5,150 bases of DNA, taken from Acidobacteria bacterium AH-259-L09. Its GTDB lineage: Bacteria > Acidobacteriota > UBA6911 > RPQK01. The position numbers and the translations under genes are program-made. The notes beneath the pieces were generated by a model. It made no database searches. It was not told the origin of the DNA and saw nothing but the letters and a program-made list of their open reading frames with translations. The stretch's first letter is position 1, and every line of letters starts with the position of its first letter. The stretch covers positions 1 through 5,150 of the forward strand of contig JALLOL010000181.1 in the NCBI GenBank assembly GCA_027717875.1, in the 5' to 3' direction. This document shows positions 1-5,150 of this stretch, piece by piece.

Positions 1-214
1 CACTCAAGAACCCTTCGGGCTTGGCCACTTGGTGGTAACTTTCAATAAAGCGAAGGCAATTCCCGCAACCCTCGAGATGCTGCTCAAAATTCTTTAGTTT
101 TTCCGGTTCCAACTCTCCCTCCAAGTAGGCGTAAGCAAACTGCTCGATTTCTTCACAGCTTGGTAAACCCCTTAACTTCATTATCCACGTTTTGAGCAGG
201 CGGACGATTTTCAA
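1..214 (-). CDS. zf-HC2 (anti-sigma-like) zinc-finger protein, 3' end beyond the left edge
   Basis: Seventy-one codons are visible, reading leftwards off the window. The protein has the zinc-binding anti-sigma (ZAS / zf-HC2) pattern: Cys20, then His46-x3-Cys50-x2-Cys53 in HLEGCGNC, set in two predicted amphipathic helices (SCEEIEQFAYAYLEGEL and EKLKNFEQHL). In known members this domain binds an ECF sigma factor, often releasing it on redox or zinc signals; many annotated members have no proven partner. I chose the TTG start at 214 because AAGGAG (223-228) lies 8 bases upstream. It gives a basic N-terminus, MKIVRLLKTWIMKLRG. ATG at 238 and ATG at 181 are in frame but have poorer ribosome sites. 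No sigma-factor gene is upstream; the neighbour there is a gene stump. Whether a membrane segment or sensor domain follows lies outside the window. The zinc-finger call is firm; the sigma-regulating role is inferred. Confidence 0.75.
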   Translation of the reverse strand, partial: MKIVRLLKTWIMKLRGLPSCEEIEQFAYAYLEGELEPEKLKNFEQHLEGCGNCLRFIESYHQVAKPEGFLS

Positions 215-360
215 GATGCTCTCTCCTTCAATTTCCATCCTGCCCACCGACAGGATAATGGAAGTTTTTGCTGCAAAGTACCCTATCATACCCAATCAGG
301 TGATTCAAGAAATTGTTCTCTTGGCAGCCGTTGGAAAGCACCAAGGTGAAGCAAGAATCA

Positions 361-477
361 TCAGATCAAGAGATCAACTCGATTGCCTTCTTCATGCCGA
401 CGTGGCGAGGGAGGAAGAAGGTTCAGAATGATCTCCAAAATGCCGTTGTTTCGTTCGGCTTTCACGACATCGCTCAT
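361..477 (-). pseudogene. 38-codon stump, probably of an antibiotic biosynthesis monooxygenase (ABM) domain gene
   Basis: A 38-residue frame begins at ATG 477 behind a near-perfect ribosome site and ends at TGA 361. Residues 14-28, LEIILNLLPPSPRRHE, resemble the N-terminal beta strand and PP-x-x-R-x-E turn of roughly 100-residue ABM-fold proteins (putative quinol monooxygenases). The family's next part, with GPT and PGC motifs, is absent. Past the stop, the other two frames show only weak hints of the family: NFLNHLIGYDRVL around 285-325 and SVGRMEIE around 228-250. That would suit a gene damaged by a deletion and frameshifts. It lies about 146 bases upstream of the zinc-finger gene on the same strand, so its promoter may still drive that gene. 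The alternative is a genuine short peptide or leader gene of unknown function. The family assignment is from memory of the motif and is tentative. Confidence 0.42.
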
Positions 478-481
478 GGTT

Positions 482-488
482 ACCTCCT
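482..488 (-). promoter_or_regulatory. Consensus ribosome binding site of the 38-codon frame
   Basis: Read on the minus strand, AAAGGAGGTAACC directly precedes ATG 477. AGGAGGT is the full anti-Shine-Dalgarno complement, with a 4-base spacer to the ATG (longer if only AGGAG pairs). It is the strongest ribosome site in the window and sits in front of a frame that stops after 38 codons. This is the main reason to think a real gene started here. Confidence 0.7.
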
Positions 489-609
489 TTGAGGTGTGGC
501 AGATAGGATTGTTTTCTCGACGTGAGAGTATCGTGCCTTTGGATTAGAGACAAGGCTGGAAGGGACGGATTTTTCGGGATACACGACCCTCTATCCGTTA
601 TTGCCTGTC

Positions 610-1710
610 CTAGTTTTTTAGAAAGTTCCGGCGGGTCTTCGAAACATCAACGACCGTTTGCATGACTTTGCCGCCACGGAGGAACTTCACTGGAATCCGA
701 TCGAGGCCGGCCAGCCCTTTGCCCGCTTGTGCCAGACATTCACTGTGACATGCCTCTTGTTTGTTGAACTCGAGAATTAAATCGCCGCCGAGCAATAGCC
801 CTTGATCGAAAATCTGAGCCGGGACCGAACCCCCTCGCAGCCCCGCCTTTTCGGCGGGGCTTCCCGTGACGACGCGCTGAACCAACAAGGCTCCTTCCAG
901 ATCGAGGTTAAGTAAACGAGCGAGCCCTTCTCTGTTCAAAAAGATGGCCTCTATACCCATCCAGCCGCGGTCTTCGAGGACCAGCAGCTGCTTGGCCGTG
1001 TCGATCGCTACTACAAAGCCCAGTCCCTCAAATCCGCCAGATCGGCTGAGGATTAGGGAGGCGATGCCAATCACCTCACCTTTGGAATTGAATACCGGCC
1101 CCCCACTGTTGCCAGAATTAATGGCGGCATCGGTCTGGATGAATTCAGCTAGGATCGTGCCGTCATAGAGCCGATCAAATTCACGGAAGCCGCTGATGTG
1201 GCCCACCGAAAAGGAATTCTCCAGGCCGAACGGGGCTCCAACAACGTACGCCATTTGTCCCACGGCCAGCCGGTCAGAGTCTCCCAGTGTGGCGTGCTTC
1301 AGCTCCGGAGCTGGTGTCAGCAGCCTTAGCAGGGCAATGTCGGCGCTGGACTCGCTGTAGACAAGTTCAGCCCGGTGTGATTTGCCGTCGTGGGTTTTTA
1401 CACTGATTTGTTCCGCATCGTCCACCACATGTGCAGCAGTAAGCACATGACATTCTGGCGAGATCAGCACCCCGCTGCCCAGGCCCCTCTGCTTCTGCTC
1501 GCCTTCCCCGGTGATGATTGTTTGCAACGTAAAAATCGTCACTACCGTTGGCAAGACCTTGCGATACAGCTCTACCGCTTGGAGTTCTTCGCCGGAAAGA
1601 TCATCTGGCGGGATACGGACTTTCGGGCTGGCATGCTCCTGCCCGTAGAGCGTGACCATCGCCAATATCCAGAGTGAGACTGCGGCGCGAAGTCTAGAAG
1701 TCTTTTTCAT
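610..1710 (-). CDS. HtrA/Deg-family (S1C) serine protease with one PDZ domain, DegS-like architecture
   Basis: A 366-residue trypsin-fold protease of the HtrA family, expected to act in the periplasm or at the outer face of the inner membrane in protein quality control or envelope-stress signalling. ATG 1710 is chosen because it gives a basic N-terminus and hydrophobic stretch (MKKTSRLRAAVSLWILAMV), a signal peptide or anchor; GGAG lies 9 bases upstream. A longer in-frame start at 1800 would bury that signal behind 30 unrelated residues. The catalytic triad is complete: His94 in LTAAHVV, Asp124 in SADIALLRL, Ser202 in GNSGGP. The protease domain spans about residues 50-240. One PDZ domain follows (about 250-356), with SPAEKAGLRGG and LGGDLILEFN. 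Length and single PDZ match DegS-like rather than two-PDZ DegP proteins. The gene is divergent from the aconitase remnant and stands alone, with 132 bases to the next frame on its strand. Its substrate cannot be read from the sequence. Confidence 0.93.
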   Translation of the reverse strand: MKKTSRLRAAVSLWILAMVTLYGQEHASPKVRIPPDDLSGEELQAVELYRKVLPTVVTIFTLQTIITGEGEQKQRGLGSGVLISPECHVLTAAHVVDDAEQISVKTHDGKSHRAELVYSESSADIALLRLLTPAPELKHATLGDSDRLAVGQMAYVVGAPFGLENSFSVGHISGFREFDRLYDGTILAEFIQTDAAINSGNSGGPVFNSKGEVIGIASLILSRSGGFEGLGFVVAIDTAKQLLVLEDRGWMGIEAIFLNREGLARLLNLDLEGALLVQRVVTGSPAEKAGLRGGSVPAQIFDQGLLLGGDLILEFNKQEACHSECLAQAGKGLAGLDRIPVKFLRGGKVMQTVVDVSKTRRNFLKN

Positions 1711-1811
1711 TAGCCTTGTCTCCGCCTTCTTCTTCGTGTAATTTCGCCGGTATGTGGGGGGACTTACACAGCCAGAGAGCTGTTTTCCAGTAGCTGTCAT
1801 TTCTCCATGCT

Positions 1812-1840
1812 AGCATAGCTGTCTCTCCCTAAAAAGTCAT
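1812..1840 (-). promoter_or_regulatory. Candidate sigma-70-type promoter of the protease gene
   Basis: On the minus strand, ATGACT (1835-1840; four of six match TTGACA) and TATGCT (1812-1817; four of six match TATAAT) are separated by 17 bases. Transcription would start near 1805 and leave a leader of about 95 bases before ATG 1710. The -10 element overlaps a perfect 10-base palindrome, ATGCTAGCAT (1807-1816), which could be an operator or chance. This is pattern matching only. Confidence 0.3.
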
Positions 1841-1870
1841 CCTGGCCTGATCGCCAGTTGCTGGCCACTC

Positions 1871-2113
1871 CGGATCGACCAGACCTTGACTCAGGATGCC
1901 ACTGGTACATTGGTTATGCTGGAGCTGGAGGCGATGGGTCTGGATCGGGTATGGGCGCAGAACTGGGAGCAACAACCACGGTCTTTCCCAAGCCGTGAGC
2001 ATGCGGCACTGGCGCCTCGGTATCTCGGACTGCGTGTCGTGATCGCCAAGGAATTCGCACGGATCCATTGGCAAAACCTCGTGAACTTCGGTATCCTGCC
2101 GCTGACTGGGTAA
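1871..2113 (+). pseudogene. Aconitate hydratase remnant: N- and C-terminal pieces joined in frame, middle deleted
   Basis: One open frame ending at TAA 2111-2113 reads [13 protein letters not shown]...[10 protein letters not shown], typical of about residues 20-55 of the roughly 650-residue monomeric aconitase. It then jumps to [25 protein letters not shown] and [11 protein letters not shown], typical of the C-terminal swivel domain about 500 residues later. The centre, with the three cysteines that hold the [4Fe-4S] cluster, is absent, so it cannot be an active TCA-cycle aconitase. The junction lies around 1950-1985, where [13 protein letters not shown] replaces the expected GGQNYGQGS: one residue of the usual Ser-Ser-Arg-Glu motif is changed to Pro. 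In-frame codons back to about 1829 (including KSH) may be further N-terminal residue. After the stop no family signal is seen. No ribosome site precedes it. The 80 codons stay open, so a short product is possible but unlikely to be functional. Identification is strong from several family motifs in order. Confidence 0.85.
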
Positions 2114-2160
2114 AGGAACACCTGTGACCGCAGTTTCCTGCATGCAGTCGTAGCCTTTAA

Positions 2161-2190
2161 ATCCTATCGTCGCCTGTAGGATCAGCGACG
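2161..2190 (+). repeat. Two interlocking inverted repeats in the leader of the TPP-enzyme gene
   Basis: ATCCTA (2161-2166) pairs with TAGGAT (2177-2182), and CGTCGC (2168-2173) pairs with GCGACG (2185-2190). The left arm of the second repeat is in the loop of the first, so the two stems are either alternative folds or a tight pseudoknot with 1-, 3- and 2-base connectors. They end 38 bases before the ATG. The repeats are seen directly; a regulatory role is speculative, because 6-base inverted repeats arise by chance at this density. The remainder of 2114-2228 has no gene, only a 10-base palindrome CTGCATGCAG at 2138-2147. Confidence 0.3.
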
Positions 2191-2228
2191 TCGTGTCTTG
2201 AGGCTGTAGAAGATTAGAGGGAAGTCCC

Positions 2229-3875
2229 ATGAAAGTCTCTGATCTTTTTGTGAAATGCCTGGAGAATGAAGGGGTGCGGTATGTGTTCGGGGTCCCTGGA
2301 GAGGAAAACGAAGACCTTCTCTTTTCCCTGGAGCGATCTTCCATTCAGTTCATTCCCACACGGCATGAACAGGGGGCGGCCTTCATGGCGGATGTGTGGG
2401 GGCGTCTAACCGGCAAGGCCGGCGTGTGTCTATCCACACTTGGACCCGGAGCCACCAACTTGGTAACGGGTGTGGCGGATGCCACCCTGGACAAAAGCCC
2501 TGTCGTGGCCATCACTGGACAGGCAGGGTTTGATCGGATCCATAGAGAAAGTCACCAGTATCTGGACATCGTCAACATGTTCCGCCCGATCACCAAGTGG
2601 AATGCGGCTGTGTCCAGCCCTGATGTGGTGCCCGAAGTGGTGCGGAAGGCCTTTAAGCTGGCGGAAAGTGAGAAGCCCGGTGCCACGCATATCGAGCTTT
2701 CGGAGGATATCGCCAAGTTGAAGTCTGACCGGCAACCCATCCCGCCGATTCAGGTACGCCGTCCGGATCCGGACCGGAAGGCGATGGACCAGGCCGTCTC
2801 CTTATTGAAGAAGGCCCGTAATCCTCTGGTGTTGGCGGGCAATGGCGCGATTCGAAAGCTTGCTTCCCGCCAGCTTCGCGAGTTGGTGAAGCGTTATCAC
2901 CTCCCCGTCGTCGATACCTTCATGGGCCAGGGGGCGATTTCCCACCAAAGCCCCGAGTCTCTTTTTACGATCGGCATGGGATTCCGTGACATTGTGATGG
3001 ACGCGGTCGATCAGGCCGATCTCGTCATCGCGGTCGGTTACGATATCGCGGAGTACGCTCCGGATGCGTGGAATCTGAGGAAGGACAAAGTCATCGTCCA
3101 CATCGATTTCGCTCCGGCAGAGGTCTACACCCACTACCAGCCCGCGGTGGAGGTGGTCGCAGATATCTCTGCCAGCTTGAGGGAGCTGAACGAACGGCTG
3201 GCCGGAAGCCGCCTTGCCTTCGACGCATCCTGGTATGCACCTATCCGGAAGCGCCTCAAGGCCGACATTGCAAGTTATGATCTCCGGAAAGGAAATCCCT
3301 TGACCGTCCCGGGGGCCTTAAACATCCTGCGCTCGATCATGAGCCAGGATGACTTGCTCATCAGCGATGTTGGAAGCCACAAGATATGGATTGCTCGCAA
3401 CTTTCCGGTCTGTTGCCCTAATGGCTGCCTATTTTCCAATGGGCTGGCCAGTATGGGCATCGCCCTGCCTGCTGCAATTGCCGCTGCCCTTCATCAGCCC
3501 AATCGGAGGATCGTCGCGGCCATGGGGGATGGGGGATTTATGATGAATTCACAGGAACTGGAAACCGCCAAACGTCTTGGAGTAGCCTTTACCGCGATCA
3601 TTTTTAACGACAACGACTATGGCTTGATCAGCTGGAAGCAGGAGATGAGCCGGGGCCGTTCGACCGGTACGAGATTGAGTAATCCGGACTTCAAAGCCTA
3701 TGCAGAGAGCTTCGGCATCAGAGGATACCGACCCGGGACGGTTGCCCAGCTCAAGAGCCAGCTAGGGCATGCCATTTCCTCCGGAGAGTTGTGCGTGGTG
3801 GAAATACCCGTGGATCAGCGCGTCAATCATGAGCTCATTCGAAAGCTGGAGAAGCGCGAACAGAAGGTTAGCTGA
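2229..3875 (+). CDS. Acetolactate synthase large-subunit-like TPP enzyme, possibly a 2-oxoglutarate decarboxylase
   Basis: A 548-residue thiamine-diphosphate enzyme of the acetolactate synthase/pyruvate oxidase fold, presumably cytoplasmic. The N-terminal pyrimidine-binding domain (about 1-165) has FGVPGEEN and the catalytic glutamate Glu47 in RHEQGAAFMA, then LSTLGPGATNLVTGVADA. The central domain is about 185-325, with IAVGYDIAEYAPDAWN. The C-terminal TPP/Mg domain (about 360-530) has GDGG at 433-436 followed by NDN at 460-462. ATG 2229 starts exactly at the family N-terminus, with GAGG (2217-2220) 8 bases upstream. Family members condense two pyruvates to acetolactate, but close relatives annotated the same way decarboxylate 2-oxoglutarate to succinic semialdehyde, as shown in Synechococcus sp. 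PCC 7002. No regulatory small subunit is adjacent; an SSADH start codon follows one base after the stop, which favours the decarboxylase reading. The frame appears complete with no visible damage. Fold assignment is secure; the exact substrate is not. Confidence 0.93.
   Translation: MKVSDLFVKCLENEGVRYVFGVPGEENEDLLFSLERSSIQFIPTRHEQGAAFMADVWGRLTGKAGVCLSTLGPGATNLVTGVADATLDKSPVVAITGQAGFDRIHRESHQYLDIVNMFRPITKWNAAVSSPDVVPEVVRKAFKLAESEKPGATHIELSEDIAKLKSDRQPIPPIQVRRPDPDRKAMDQAVSLLKKARNPLVLAGNGAIRKLASRQLRELVKRYHLPVVDTFMGQGAISHQSPESLFTIGMGFRDIVMDAVDQADLVIAVGYDIAEYAPDAWNLRKDKVIVHIDFAPAEVYTHYQPAVEVVADISASLRELNERLAGSRLAFDASWYAPIRKRLKADIASYDLRKGNPLTVPGALNILRSIMSQDDLLISDVGSHKIWIARNFPVCCPNGCLFSNGLASMGIALPAAIAAALHQPNRRIVAAMGDGGFMMNSQELETAKRLGVAFTAIIFNDNDYGLISWKQEMSRGRSTGTRLSNPDFKAYAESFGIRGYRPGTVAQLKSQLGHAISSGELCVVEIPVDQRVNHELIRKLEKREQKVS
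3862..3867 (+). promoter_or_regulatory. Ribosome binding site of the former SSADH gene, inside the end of the TPP-enzyme gene
   Basis: AGAAGG lies 9 bases before ATG 3877, within the last codons of the TPP-enzyme gene. The stop codon of that gene (3873-3875) and this ATG are separated by a single base. That spacing is typical of translationally coupled operon partners and shows the two genes were once cotranscribed. Confidence 0.55.
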
Positions 3876-3876
3876 C

Positions 3877-4004
3877 ATGGCGATTGAATCGGTCAACCCG
3901 GCAACTACTACGCCGAGAACGCCGAGAAGTTTCTGCCGCCTGAGTTGATCCCGACTGAGGCCTCGAAAAGTTTCGTGACCTTTGAGCCGATGGGGATTGT
4001 GCTG
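3877..4004 (+). pseudogene. Succinate-semialdehyde dehydrogenase (aldehyde dehydrogenase family) remnant
   Basis: Nine codons from ATG 3877 read MAIESVNPA, the usual start of bacterial GabD-like SSADH (normally about 455-480 residues). The sequence then continues in another frame from 3903 as NYYAENAEKFLPPELIPTEA and SKSFVTFEPMGIVL, matching about residues 95-130 of the same family, just before the absent NAD(P)-site motif MPWNFP. Roughly 85 codons between the two pieces and everything after GIVL, including the catalytic Cys and Glu, are gone. From 3877 the frame itself stops after 23 codons; the second frame ends in TGA 4026-4028, overlapping the transporter start. SSADH oxidises succinic semialdehyde to succinate. 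The gene followed the TPP enzyme with a one-base gap, so the pair formed an operon. The bases GCAAC at 3901-3905 could belong to either side of the deletion (Pro-Ala-Thr codons or the Asn-Tyr-Tyr segment), suggesting a microhomology deletion; this last point is inference. Confidence 0.8.
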
Positions 4005-4021
4005 AGAAAAGGTCAAAAGGG

Positions 4022-5128
4022 ATGTTGATTGCATTATTACTGGCAGCAATCTTCCTAGCATACGCGAACGGAGCCAATGACAATTTCAAAGGGGTTGCCA
4101 CACTATTCGGAAGCGGTGCCTCGGATTACCGGCGAGCGTTGAATTGGGCTTGCTGGACCACTCTGGCCGGATCGATTAGCGCGGTTTGGCTTGCACGGGA
4201 GCTTGTAGACATATTCTCGGGTAAGGGCTTGGTGCCGGATGCCATTGCAGCTTCTCCCGCATTTTTAGTGTCAGTCGGCCTCGGGGCGGCGACCACGATC
4301 TTGACAGCCACTTACCTGGGACTTCCCATTTCAACTACGCATGCTTTGACGGGCGCTTTGCTCGGCGCTGCTATGGTGCATACAACGGGAAGAGTTGCTT
4401 TTTCACATGTGGGGTCCGCTTTCTTGGCTCCGCTCATATTCATTCCCTTGCTGGCAATGGCCTGCAGCGCGTCAGTCTACCTGATCTTTAGAGCCTTCCG
4501 CCTGACTCTTGGCATCGACAAGCAGAGCTGCGTGTGTGTAGGGAGAGACATCGTCCATTCTGTGTTGCTGCCTGCTACGGGGGAGACGTTGTTCAAACCA
4601 ATCCCAGTGTGGCAACCCAAGATCGGTTCCAAAGAGCACTGTCAACATACATACGTTGGGGATTTCTTTGGTATTCCTGTAACCGAGATACTGGACAAAC
4701 TTCACTACTTGAGTGCAGGAGCAGTGGGGTTTGCACGGGGCCTTAATGACACACCCAAAATCACCGCCTTGTTGATCGCGAGCAGTACACTAACACCAGT
4801 AACGCGCTATGGGCTGGTGGCTCTATTTATTGCTCTTGGAGGTTGGTTGTCAGCACGCCGTGTGGCAGAAACCATGAGTCATAGAATTACGGCCATGAAT
4901 CCCGGTCAGGGCTTCTCAGCTAATCTGGTGACTTCACTTTTGGTCATCGTTGCCTCTGACCTGGGGATGCCTGTCTCCACCACCCATGTGAGTGTGGGCT
5001 CATTGTTTGGAATAGGATTGTTGTCGGGTAGTACAGACAAACGAGTGATTGTCTCCATTGTTTCTTCCTGGGTAGGGACCCTGCCTCTCGCAGCAGTCCT
5101 GGCGGCGATTGTTTCTTGGCCTTTATAG
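4022..5128 (+). CDS. PiT-family inorganic phosphate transporter
   Basis: A 368-residue integral membrane protein of the PiT family, which takes up inorganic phosphate (in bacteria usually as a metal-phosphate complex, driven by protons) across the inner membrane. The family's internal duplication is clear: GANDNFKG (17-24) and LGLPISTTHALTGALLG (99-115) in the first half, GFARGLNDTPK (236-246) and LGMPVSTTHVSVGSLFG (314-330) in the second. Hydrophobic segments lie near residues 1-14, 43-60, 80-98, 105-120, 132-156, 228-236, 247-275, 300-312, 320-336 and 342-366. A hydrophilic loop (about 160-225) carries CVCVG and CQHTYVG, with Cys170, Cys172 and Cys207. ATG 4022 starts directly at the first membrane segment, with AAAAGG about 9 bases upstream; that ribosome site follows the broken SSADH sequence. 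It is somewhat short for the family, but both signatures are present. It could be transcribed from the TPP-enzyme promoter, because no terminator is seen between them. Confidence 0.93.
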   Translation: MLIALLLAAIFLAYANGANDNFKGVATLFGSGASDYRRALNWACWTTLAGSISAVWLARELVDIFSGKGLVPDAIAASPAFLVSVGLGAATTILTATYLGLPISTTHALTGALLGAAMVHTTGRVAFSHVGSAFLAPLIFIPLLAMACSASVYLIFRAFRLTLGIDKQSCVCVGRDIVHSVLLPATGETLFKPIPVWQPKIGSKEHCQHTYVGDFFGIPVTEILDKLHYLSAGAVGFARGLNDTPKITALLIASSTLTPVTRYGLVALFIALGGWLSARRVAETMSHRITAMNPGQGFSANLVTSLLVIVASDLGMPVSTTHVSVGSLFGIGLLSGSTDKRVIVSIVSSWVGTLPLAAVLAAIVSWPL

Positions 5129-5137
5129 ACCGCGGTC
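5128..5137. repeat. Perfect 10-base palindrome at the transporter stop codon
   Basis: GACCGCGGTC begins at the last base of the TAG stop. It has no loop and no T-tract is visible within the 13 bases left in the window, so it is not a demonstrable terminator. It may be part of a larger structure beyond the right edge or simply chance. Confidence 0.2.
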
Positions 5138-5150
5138 CACGGAGCTAACC

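Noticed and set aside
192..431. 79-residue plus-strand open frame
   Set aside because: It has no ribosome site and no recognisable motif, and it lies opposite the minus-strand stump and the start of the zinc-finger gene.
565..598. ACGGAT/ATCCGT and GGATA/TATCC inverted repeats as a terminator after the protease gene
   Set aside because: The stems are only 5-6 bases, compete with each other, and no T-tract follows in either direction.
548..1721. Inverted 10-base match AGACAAGGCT at 548-557 and 1712-1721
   Set aside because: Matches of this length are expected by chance in 5 kb, and the flanking bases do not extend it.
1711..1800. Longer N-terminus of the protease from ATG 1800
   Set aside because: It would place 30 residues without family character before a clear basic-plus-hydrophobic signal sequence; ATG 1710 has a suitable ribosome site.
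2114..2228. TPP riboswitch before the TPP-dependent enzyme
   Set aside because: The conserved CUGAGA and GAUCUGG-type core elements are not present.
2114..2228. Sigma-70 promoter immediately before the TPP-enzyme gene
   Set aside because: The best pairing (TTTCCT, 17 bases, TTAAAT) matches too poorly to call; the promoter may lie upstream of the aconitase remnant.
1829..2344. 171-residue minus-strand open frame
   Set aside because: It runs antisense to the aconitase remnant and the start of the TPP-enzyme gene, with no family motifs; the plus-strand homology explains the open frame.

Overview
The window is bacterial DNA of moderate GC with compact genes and good Shine-Dalgarno sites. The protein families (periplasmic HtrA-type protease, zinc-finger anti-sigma-like protein, PiT phosphate permease, TPP enzyme, monomeric-type aconitase) fit a Gram-negative environmental lineage such as Nitrospirota or NC10. 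That placement is an impression from family style, not something the sequence proves.

Layout. On the minus strand, from right to left: a DegS-like HtrA serine protease with one PDZ domain (610-1710), then a very short reading frame with a consensus ribosome site (361-477) that looks like the 5' stump of an antibiotic-biosynthesis-monooxygenase (ABM) domain gene, then a zf-HC2 anti-sigma-like protein running off the left edge (1-214). On the plus strand: an aconitase remnant (1871-2113), an intact acetolactate-synthase-like TPP enzyme (2229-3875), a remnant of an NAD(P)-dependent succinate-semialdehyde dehydrogenase (SSADH; 3877-4004) and an intact PiT-family phosphate transporter (4022-5128).

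The most informative content lies in the apparently empty spaces. The gap before the TPP enzyme holds the N-terminal and C-terminal ends of aconitase joined in frame, with the middle of the gene missing. The 146-base gap after it holds the first nine codons of an SSADH joined out of frame to an internal segment of the same enzyme. With the probable ABM stump, this makes three gene remnants within 5 kb, next to three genes that look intact and a fourth (anti-sigma-like) that is open as far as it can be seen.

How the genes may work together. An acetolactate-synthase-like enzyme directly followed by SSADH is the arrangement known for the cyanobacterial 2-oxoglutarate decarboxylase/SSADH bypass of the TCA cycle. 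With aconitase remains just upstream, the locus looks like a former TCA-type gene cluster in which only the TPP enzyme survived intact. That enzyme may therefore be a 2-oxoglutarate decarboxylase rather than an acetolactate synthase, a testable inference. The phosphate transporter and the stress-related minus-strand genes have no evident functional link to it. I see no CRISPR array, insertion sequence, tRNA or rRNA.
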